From Harmothoe impar (lineage: Eukaryota; Annelida; Polychaeta; Phyllodocida; Polynoidae), in assembly GCA_947462335.1 (NCBI GenBank), contig OX381704.1:41234942-41298941 (forward strand): a stretch of DNA of 64,000 nt. The letters are read 5' to 3'. The notes below the pieces were generated by a model. It was not told the origin of the DNA. It made no database searches and was given only the letters and a program-made list of their open reading frames with translations. Within the stretch, counting starts at the first letter, position 1, and each line of letters opens with the position of its first letter. A program made the translations under genes and the position numbers. Positions 57,101-64,000 of the stretch are shown here, one piece after another.

Positions 57101-60100
57101 CCTCCCTAAAAGAAGAAGTATATCTTCACAACGGATGTATACATATCTCTAACAGAAGATTCATATTAGACTTCCTAAAATCAATGCAGAAAATAAACGT
57201 TTTATACCTTCTGTTTCGATGTCAAGAAACTTGACAAGTTCAATAAAAGAAAATGTAATAAACAGTTCGAATAGTTTTACTTTAACGTCAGTTTACTTAG
57301 TCCTTGAAAGAGAAAACAGACTGCAATTCCATCGTAAAAACAGCTCTACACACTACTTACCATCATGGAGACTAGCCATGTTGTCGACGATATGACATCG
57401 TAACAGTTGTTGTTCTTGTTGGAGACGAGGATTTTATTGGATCCGACTGGTAAATTGAAGCTTCTCAGCATCCGGGTCATTATCTGAAAATGTTAGATGA
57501 ATTATATAGTTTATTCATCATTTAACAGTAACTTGCATTGGGTGAAATTCGCCTGATTTTCTTTTGTATATACACGATCAATCCATTATAAGCAGGTCAC
57601 CCATACGGACAGAAACGTGTATAATGCTATATGGTTTATACTAATATATCAAGGTATAACCTACCTTTGGGAGATACGGTTCCCAGTCGATATATCCAAT
57701 GTTGTACAGGGCGGTCCTTGCAAACAGATTAACTAGATTCTGAAATGAAATTTACCATTAAAAATAGTTAATATAAGCCATGGTTAGTGATAGCCTATTT
57801 CAATTTTAGGTGATTGTCTTTGGTTTTATCTGTTTATTACCATCACTATTCTGGAAGATATATCAATGTACTGTGGATGTGGTTCACTAACATTGAGAAT
57901 CACTGCTTACAAAGATATACAATATACCAGTGCAAATAATAAGCATGCTTTGACCTGGTAAATACAAACACCAAAGTGTATATCAAGAGATTGATACTTA
58001 CCGACTCCCAACCTGGTGAGTTCTGACAAGTGTCCCAGATAGCGAGGAATTCGAACAACCATAACCTGAAAAGCAAACAAACACACTTTATTAGGTTTAC
58101 AAAAATATAGCATCCAGCTCTATATCATTAGTATAGTAACAGCTTTGTGTACTAGAAGAGTGTGCCTTGGCATAATAGGCAACATATATGTACCATATAT
58201 TATTATGTAATATTGCCTTTCACTAAAATTTCACTTTTTTTTGCGCTTTCAAACTTTTTTCTCGCCAAATCGGGTGTTTTTAGGCAAATTTCACTTTTTT
58301 TGCGATTTCGAACTTTTTTCTCGCCAAATCGGGTGTTTTTAGGCAAATTTTACCTTTTTTACAATTTCGAACCTTTTTCTCGCCAAATCGGGTGTTTTTA
58401 GGCAAATTTCACTCTTTTCGCGATTTCGGACTTTTTTCTCGCCAAATCAGGTGTTTTTAAGCAAATTTCACTTTTTTTGCGATTTCAGACTTTTTTCTCG
58501 CCAAATCGGGTGTTTTTAGGCAAATTTTACTTTTTTACAACTTCGAACCTTTTTCTCGCCAAATCGGGTGTTTTTAGGCAAATTTCACTCTTTTTGCGAT
58601 TTCTGACTTTTTTCTCGCCAAATCGGGTGTTTTTAAGCAAATTTCACTTTTTTTGCGATTTCGGACTTTTTTCTCGCCAAATCGGGTGCTTTTAGGCAAA
58701 TTTCACTTTTTTGCGATTTCGAACTTATTTCTCGCCAAATCGGGTGTTTTAAGGCAAATTTCACTTTTTTGCGATTTTGATCTTTTTTTCTCGCCAAATC
58801 GGGTGTTTTTAGGCAAATTTCACTTTTTTTTGCGATTTCGGACTTTTTTCTCGCCAAATCAGGTGTTTTTTGGCAAATTTCACTTCTTTGCGATTTCGAA
58901 CTTTTTTCTCACCAAATCGGGTGTTTTTAGGCAAATTTCACCTTGTTGAAATTTGAATGCGATGTACACATATGTCCTACCCCTCCCCCTCCAACACACA
59001 CACTCAGGCAGTGGCCACTGCCGTGTCCAGAAACAAGGCAGGGTAACAGAGTGCACTGCCAGGAATGACTGACCTTCACCTTGTTTTGCAAAAACAATTC
59101 ACCAATATAATACAATACAGGTCAGTTATGTAATCCTACCACTTATCCACCTACTTGACAGCTGCTTGCCAGACATGCTGGCATATAGCCAGACATGCTG
59201 GCATATACATATGCAAAGATCAACAGCTACAAATTCACCTAAATACAAAATATTCCAACTTACTTTTTTAAGAAATGATAATGCCCCAATCTTAACTCGC
59301 TACTGTAAAAGAATCTAAGCAGTATCTATTTAGGAAAGGTGTATAAAATGAGCACAAAAAATACTGAATCCATGACCATGCTCCCCATAGGCTGCAGTGC
59401 TATAGCAGTGATTTACACCAAAAAAACAGCTGATTTTGCCACAAGATCATGAACTACGACAAAACTATAAACCAAATCATTTCAAGCTGAACCAAAAAGA
59501 TAGCTGAACATGTTGAGCACAGAATGGTCTGGAGATAAATTGAAAAATGTCTTTTCATCAATGAGTATTTTGATGAACCAACACACCATATCACGGCAAT
59601 CAGACTCACAGAGGACTGACTACATAAGAGAGTGCCTATCTATAGCACTATAGCACTACAGCTCACCAAGGCACACTCTAAATATTCAATTCATTAAATT
59701 CAAAATTGTCCCTGATTACACTAAATAGTCCTCTGACTAGCGGTATATTAGGTCCAAAAACCAATATTCACAACTGTCCTATTTATGTTGGATGGTATAT
59801 ATACATTGTATACGGTATCGTAAGTGCTACTTACTTGAAGCCTTTGTGGTGGCTCTCGGGTGGTAGATTGGTTGGAAGGAAGAACTCAAAGTAGTACATA
59901 GCCTTCAGCATAGTGACGTCAAAGGGACACATCAGGGGGCGCCACTCGTCAAGCATCTCCTGGGTAGCATCCTCAGAGAAATACCTACACACACAAATCA
60001 AGAATGGTATTGGAGAAACAGTACACTCTTTGAAATTTCTATTTTACCGTGGGATAGCTATACATTAAACACAAATTGCCATTCAAACAAAACAGTAATG

Positions 60101-60508
60101 TAATGATGTAACTCACGTCCTTGCAACACGCACGAGGCCCTTCAGAACATTTTCGATGTTCCTGTAAGAATGAAAGTGTTTCACAATTAGAACAGTAGAC
60201 TTGTGAGCACCCCTTCCAAAGCAGGAAGAGCTTCCTCGTTACAGGTGCATGTTCTCATTAACGTGCCCATACAAATCAATGATAATACAGTTTCTTCAGC
60301 ATTCAGCAGGTAATCAAGTTTTCACGTTTGTATTCTTCATATGTCCATTCTACAATGTGTCACAGCGGTCTGTCGAAGTATGGCTACTTACGATGGCAGT
60401 AGGACGAGGCCATGGTGCTCGTACTGGGAGTAGGCTATCCCCTCCACAAGCGTGTACAGTGGTCTCCATGGCAACACAAGGTCGTCACGCGTAATGAGCT
60501 CCTTCTTC
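42179..60508 (-). CDS. PSME4: Proteasome activator complex subunit 4 (PA200), 36 exons, 5' end outside
   Basis: PA200 is a HEAT-repeat solenoid that caps the 20S proteasome, acts in the nucleus, and in other animals promotes degradation of acetylated histones. I recognise it along its length, for example [74 protein letters not shown], and the C-terminal YYA that docks into the 20S ring. Coding exons, 5' to 3': 60508-60392, 60161-60117, 59984-59835, 58065-58002, 57739-57665, 57483-57361, 57105-57016, 56806-56748, 56513-56307, 56041-55855, 55548-55459, 55269-55205, 54981-54658, 54448-54381, 54192-53977, 53776-53622, 53481-53264, 52986-52832, 52549-52497, 52324-52100, 51866-51675, 51436-51300, 51066-51013, 50896-50767, 50602-50367, 50017-49822, 49566-49297, 49111-49020, 48898-48767, 48517-48360, 47908-47657, 46681-46605, 46293-46165, 45533-45381, 45156-44881, 42313-42179 (stop TGA). 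The sum, 5305 nt, is in frame (1767 residues). Roughly 120 N-terminal residues are missing upstream. All introns are GT-AG. Confidence 0.96.
42995..43315. repeat. Degenerate short repeat (TGCTGTCACAAATTC) in the last PSME4 intron
   Basis: The word GCTGTCACAAAT or close variants recurs about ten times at intervals of 20-40 bp. It is a decayed simple repeat inside the large last intron (42314-44880). Confidence 0.55.
43798..44480. repeat. Three-unit ~265-bp tandem repeat in the last PSME4 intron
   Basis: Units start near 43798, 44075 and 44331 with TCTGCC..GTATCTGTACATAG and contain CCACTATGCTCATCA and GAGTATCAACTC. The two right-hand units, with the same spacer, recur in a different intron at 47010-47510. 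Confidence 0.75.
46772..47510. repeat. Second copy of the ~265-bp repeat array, in another PSME4 intron
   Basis: Units start near 46772, 47107 and 47367. The stretch 47030-47495 is nearly collinear with 43995-44455, including the unique spacer with CCATTACCACATCCCATGG. By eye identity is above 90 percent, implying a relatively recent duplication or mobile tandem family. It lies between exons 47908-47657 and 46681-46605. Confidence 0.75.
48300..48359 (-). other. Optional 60-nt exon extension of PSME4 (tandem 5' splice sites)
   Basis: The exon ending at 48360 has donor A|GTAAGT. Exactly 60 nt downstream at 48300 a second identical A|GTAAGT occurs. The 60 nt between are open in frame, so use of the distal donor would add 20 residues (starting [13 protein letters not shown]). 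Both choices keep the frame into the next exon at 47908. The proximal donor fits the conserved protein better. Confidence 0.5.
58224..58945. repeat. ~59-bp minisatellite in a PSME4 intron, about 12 copies
   Basis: Units contain TTTCACTTTTTTTGCGATTT, then CTCGCCAAATCGGGTGTTTTTAGGCAAA. The array sits in the intron between exons 59984-59835 and 58065-58002. Open frames inside it on both strands are repeat artefacts. T-run lengths vary between units. Confidence 0.9.
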
Positions 60509-60615
60509 CTGTTGACGGAGGGAGAACACGAGAAGTTCAAAAGGAGAAATGAGCAAAAACAAGGAGATTTGTATCAGCATCTGGTCTTTTATCTCAGATA
60601 TATTTAATAAGTTAA

Positions 60616-61704
60616 AGTTACCTCAGGGGTAAGGTTGAGAGTTTAGAGGTGAAAAATGTAGAGACTGAGCAGAGACTAGAGAAACTGGAGAACAGACCTA
60701 CTGTTACCACCAAATGCACATGTCATGAAAGACTGGAGAAAGAAGTGAAGATATTGAAACAGAGGACCATCAATCAAGAGGCTTACTCTCGCCGGTTCAA
60801 CCTCGTTATTATTGGTATAGACTCTTCAAACTGTTCCACAGAGGAGGACCTTAAGCATACTTTGGGTCAATATTTTTTATTCCGTTTGGGGGTCAGTGAT
60901 GCAAAAATTGATACGGCTCATACACTTGGGGAAAACAAAGTCATGGTCAGGTTCTCTAGCCTGTCTTCTCGGAACAAGGTGTGGAGAGCACGCAGTAATG
61001 GTGGTGGGGTCAAGGTTCAAGAAGACATTCCAAAGGAAATAAGGGATGCAGGTGCAACCCTGCACAGGTGCAAGTATGCAGCAATTGAGACTAAAAGATA
61101 CAAACAGGTTAAGGTGAAGAACTCAAAACTGTATCTGGATGGAGTCCCGTATGGGGTGGAACATCTTGAGAGTCTGCCAGCTGATATTAGGCCTTCTGTG
61201 TTGGCAACAACAACGAATGAGAACACTTTGGTGTTCTTCTCGAAATACTCCCCCTTCTCAAACCATCATGAGAGCCCCTTTTCAGTTAACAATGAAAACT
61301 TTTCTTGTGTTGAACAATTTCTGGCGGTTGAACGGGCTCGGTTGTCATCTCATAAGAGACTAGAGGACTTGGCTTGGTCTTCCATTGACCCGGTTGAAAT
61401 GAAAAATGTTCTCAACATGCTTCGAAAAGACTCAAAGCAGGAAGAATGGGAAAGCAAGGCAGAGGACATTGCTTGGCCAGCTATTAAAGCAAAGTTTCAG
61501 CAAAATGAGGCCCCGGCACAAGCCCTTATTGACACTGGTGAAAAGCACCTGGGTGAAGCCTCAACATCCCCTCTTTGGGGCATTGGTTTCAAGCTGGGGG
61601 CAAAATCCGCTCTGCAGAGGAATGCCTGGTCTGGGAAAAATCTGCTTGGGAAACTGCTGATGAGGGCCAGGGAAACTCTCAAGGAAGAACAAAACTCAGA
61701 CTGA
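60616..61704 (+). CDS. LINE ORF1 protein fused to a NADAR (YbiA-like) domain
   Basis: The frame is open from 60616 to TGA at 61702-61704 with no ATG near its beginning, so the N-terminus appears truncated. Numbering from the GTG codon at 60649, residues 1-45 are coiled-coil-like, and residues 46-135 resemble the L1 ORF1p RNA-binding core (AYSRRFNLVIIGI ... VMVRFSS). Residues ~194-343 (61228-61677) form a NADAR domain: LVFFSKYSPFSNHHESPF, then CVEQFLAVERA, IKAKFQQN, LIDTGEKHLGEAS, PLWGIGF, W-GKNLLGKLLMRARE. NADAR proteins are N-glycosidases, and some remove ADP-ribose from guanine in nucleic acid. The acidic residue usually found shortly before WGxG is not obvious here (EASTSPLWG), so activity is uncertain. 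The ORF1p part would bind RNA as the chaperone of the retrotransposition particle; the fused domain is unusual. Confidence 0.88.
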   Translation, partial: SYLRGKVESLEVKNVETEQRLEKLENRPTVTTKCTCHERLEKEVKILKQRTINQEAYSRRFNLVIIGIDSSNCSTEEDLKHTLGQYFLFRLGVSDAKIDTAHTLGENKVMVRFSSLSSRNKVWRARSNGGGVKVQEDIPKEIRDAGATLHRCKYAAIETKRYKQVKVKNSKLYLDGVPYGVEHLESLPADIRPSVLATTTNENTLVFFSKYSPFSNHHESPFSVNNENFSCVEQFLAVERARLSSHKRLEDLAWSSIDPVEMKNVLNMLRKDSKQEEWESKAEDIAWPAIKAKFQQNEAPAQALIDTGEKHLGEASTSPLWGIGFKLGAKSALQRNAWSGKNLLGKLLMRARETLKEEQNSD

Positions 61705-62519
61705 TTATTTGGGACAATGAATCTGGTCACTAAACTAAAAGAAACTACAATATAGCAGCTGAGCTTAATTGACTCTTTCTCATGTTTTTGTGTGGTCTGA
61801 TTAACTACTGAAGCTATAAGTGTCTTTTCTCTCGCTGAAAAATACAACTGTGTAAGCCTGCTCTGAGGGATTTTAGTTGAATATGATAAAAATTGTTGAT
61901 ATTGATAACTGGTCATTAATAGATGCTCCTCAGAGTGGTTTTACTTTTAATAATTGATGATCAAGACCGCTTATCACTTGGTTTTGTGTTGGATCGTGTC
62001 TTCAAAGACTGTTGATATCACTGTCTACAGTGCTGGTGGTGCAGTGCTGCTTTTATCCATGGTGCTAAAATTGCAGTACCTGACTGTGGGTGCTATAAGG
62101 TGTGTGGTGCTGTAAGAGTAATCAAAGAGTGGCTGCTATATCTGAGGTGCTGATATTGCCAATATATATTGCCACAGATGTCTCTGATGTTAGGGTTGTA
62201 TGTTTTACGGCACTAACACTGAACATATATGTGTATGGTAATTATTACAATTTAGTGGGGGAGGTGGGGGGGGGGGTTATACTGGTTTTGGCCAAACTAC
62301 CAAACTCTTAAATGTATGTGTGTTTGTGTGCTTTTGTACTAGTTAGTGTGTCTTTGTTTTTGTATGTACTGAATGTCAACGAAACTTATTTTTCTCAAAT
62401 TTGCCATATTCAGTTACTGAAACTGCCACTCTGGGATTCTTGCATGGATGGTGTATGTATGGTTGGGATCCCAACGTGGGGTGCAAGTGTACAGATTCAG
62501 CAATTGTTGATTTCCTCAA
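61705..62519 (+). other. Inter-ORF spacer of the LINE
   Basis: 815 bp without a supported gene separate ORF1 and ORF2. The spacer is AT-rich with a G run near 62257-62277. It is much longer than the few tens of bases between the ORFs of mammalian L1. Confidence 0.6.
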
Positions 62520-64000
62520 ATGAAAAATAAGGTATGGAAGATCTGCTCTCTGAATGTGAATGGCTTAGGGGAAAGGGGCAAGAGGAAGGCTATATTTAGA
62601 AAACTGAAGGAGGGCAACTTTGATGTGTGTTTTTTACAGGAGACACACAGCTCAAATACAACTGCAAAATTGTGGGCTGCTGAGTGGGGCGGTCAGGTAT
62701 TCTTCTCCCATGGTGAGACCAATAGCTGTGGCACAGCAATCTTGATAAAAAATAATACAGATATTGTCACAAAGGAGGTTGATGTAGATTGTGATGGACG
62801 CTTTGTCATACTAAATGCTGAACTAGGTGGACACAAATGGGTATTGTGTAATGTGTATGCGCCAACCTCAAATCATGAACCAGAACAAATTGAGCTGATA
62901 ACAAAAATTAAGTTAAAATTGGAAGACAATGAGGATGTCCCGATAATTATGGGGGGAGATTTTAACATAGCCCTCAATCACACTCTAGACAGACGTAACA
63001 ATACCGCTCCTGTAATATCCAGCAGATATCGTAAAGACTTAACTGAACTGATGAGAAATCTCCAAGTATGTGACATCTGGAGAACTAGGCACCCAGTGGC
63101 AAGAAGATATACTTTTCATCGCAGAAATCAGGGGTCCAGATTGGATTATTTATTTATCTCAGACTTCCTAGAAAATAAAGTTCTGAGGTGTACAATTGAT
63201 GTTGGATTACACACAGACCATAGTCTCATAAGCATAGAAATAGACAGAGAAGAGACAGAGAGGGGGCCTGGATGGTGGAAACTTAACACCACCCTACTTG
63301 CGGAGGAGGAGTATAGGAAGGGTATTAGGGAGATGCTGTCACAGACTCAGGAGGAAAATGGGGACTTGAACCCGGCCTTGTTATGGGATCTTGTCAAGTA
63401 TAAAATCAAATCATTTTCCATGAAGTATGGTAAGGAAAGAAAGCAAGCTCTCCAAAGGGAATCCGTACAATTGCTTAAAAAAATTCGGGAACTCACAAAG
63501 AAATTTGATGAAGGCTCGGATGTGGCTGAGGAAATATCTTCATACAAGAGGGACTTAGAGGCATTAGAGAGACAAAGGGCTCAAGCAGCTATTTTCAGAT
63601 CAAAATGTAACTGGGCAGCATATGGGGAAAAAACAACAAAATACTTTCTAAATCTGGAAAAGAGAAATTATCAGAATAAATTGATATCGCAGATAAAGAC
63701 ACCTGATGGGAGGTCCCTTTTTGAGCCCAAAGAAATATTAAATGAGATTGCCAGTTTCTATAAAGGTCTGTATGGGAAGGAGGACACTGAGCCCCTAGAT
63801 GATAGCATGGGATCTCTTATTGAAGATGCTGTGCCTAAGTTAACAGACTCTCAAAAAACCTCCCTGGAGTCTGCCCTTACCAAAGAGGACTTCTCGTATG
63901 CTTTAAGGGAAATGAAGAAGGGAAAATGTCCTGGAAGTGATGGACTCCCAGCAGAGTTTTACACATGTTTCTGGGATGACATAAAAGATCTGGTGAGCGG
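62520..64000 (+). CDS. LINE ORF2: APE endonuclease and reverse transcriptase, partial
   Basis: ATG at 62520 opens a frame that continues without a stop for 493 codons to the window edge. The N-terminal ~235 residues are an apurinic-type endonuclease with N14 (SLNVNG), E41 (FLQETHS), D147 and N149 (GGDFN), D209 (SRLDYLF) and D233-H234 (HTDHS), all at positions close to those of human L1. A linker follows with KCNWAAYGEKTTKYFLNLEK, typical of L1/Tx1 elements. The reverse transcriptase begins with GKCPGSDGLPAEFY near residue 475; the catalytic YxDD block lies beyond the window. The protein nicks target DNA and reverse-transcribes the element RNA in the nucleus. All visible catalytic residues are intact. 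Confidence 0.95.
   Translation, partial: MKNKVWKICSLNVNGLGERGKRKAIFRKLKEGNFDVCFLQETHSSNTTAKLWAAEWGGQVFFSHGETNSCGTAILIKNNTDIVTKEVDVDCDGRFVILNAELGGHKWVLCNVYAPTSNHEPEQIELITKIKLKLEDNEDVPIIMGGDFNIALNHTLDRRNNTAPVISSRYRKDLTELMRNLQVCDIWRTRHPVARRYTFHRRNQGSRLDYLFISDFLENKVLRCTIDVGLHTDHSLISIEIDREETERGPGWWKLNTTLLAEEEYRKGIREMLSQTQEENGDLNPALLWDLVKYKIKSFSMKYGKERKQALQRESVQLLKKIRELTKKFDEGSDVAEEISSYKRDLEALERQRAQAAIFRSKCNWAAYGEKTTKYFLNLEKRNYQNKLISQIKTPDGRSLFEPKEILNEIASFYKGLYGKEDTEPLDDSMGSLIEDAVPKLTDSQKTSLESALTKEDFSYALREMKKGKCPGSDGLPAEFYTCFWDDIKDLVS

Larger units (their letters stand above)
60613..64000 (+). mobile_element. L1/Tx1-like LINE, 5'-truncated, running off the window
   Basis: The element carries an L1-type ORF1 and an endonuclease-reverse transcriptase ORF2 in order on the plus strand, antisense to PSME4 and just upstream of its first exon seen here, so presumably in an intron. 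ORF1 lacks an ATG and is open back to a TAA at 60613-60615, which suggests 5' truncation on insertion. ORF2 has no stop or frameshift up to the window end, so the insertion is young. The 3' end and target duplication are outside the window. Confidence 0.9.

Overview
The window is nuclear DNA of an animal, most likely a marine invertebrate. The evidence is a large intron-rich housekeeping gene (PSME4/PA200) with GT-AG introns, a DNA-virus-like Polinton/adintovirus insertion, an L1/Tx1-type LINE, many MITE-sized inverted-repeat elements and several long minisatellites. I cannot name the species from the sequence alone. No bacterial operons, rRNA, intact tRNA or CRISPR were seen.

Layout. Positions 1-11609 are AT-rich and non-coding, with a diverged dispersed repeat in two copies, one of them split by a MITE. 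They also hold other inverted-repeat elements and a 1.46-kb long imperfect palindrome. Positions 11610-12357 are the 3'-terminal exon of an unidentified plus-strand gene. Positions 12.6-20.3 kb are non-coding, with a tRNA-derived SINE head and a 34-bp minisatellite. Positions 20339-30871 are a complete 10,533-bp Polinton/adintovirus-like element with 392-bp terminal inverted repeats (4 mismatches by eye) and a perfect 6-bp target duplication CTGAAA. Positions 30.9-42.2 kb are non-coding, with 13-bp and 35-bp minisatellites, a 219-bp MITE and two ~549-bp TTAA-flanked elements. Positions 42179-60508 (minus) hold 36 coding exons of PSME4, the proteasome activator PA200; the first ~120 codons lie beyond the window or beyond the LINE. 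Positions ~60613-64000 (plus) are an L1/Tx1-like LINE lying antisense to PSME4, running off the window with ORF2 still open.

The Polinton-like element carries a virion module on the minus strand: FtsK/HerA-type packaging ATPase, a small protein with a hydrophobic tail, a conserved unknown protein, a retrovirus-type integrase with chromodomain, penton-like minor capsid protein, a pX-like basic protein, double-jelly-roll major capsid protein, and an adenain-type protease. The expected family-B DNA polymerase is absent. Its place near the right end is taken by a 216-residue orphan on the minus strand and an Ala-rich, Cys-tailed protein on the plus strand, which share a divergent TATA-containing promoter region.

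The two observations I rate highest are: (1) LINE ORF1 is fused at its C-terminus to a NADAR (YbiA-like) domain, a family known to act on ADP-ribose linked to nucleic acid bases; and (2) the young, apparently intact Polinton-like element has capsid, packaging and integration genes but no polymerase. Exon coordinates of PSME4 were derived by hand from splice signals and conserved protein sequence; the total (5305 nt) keeps frame from first to last exon.
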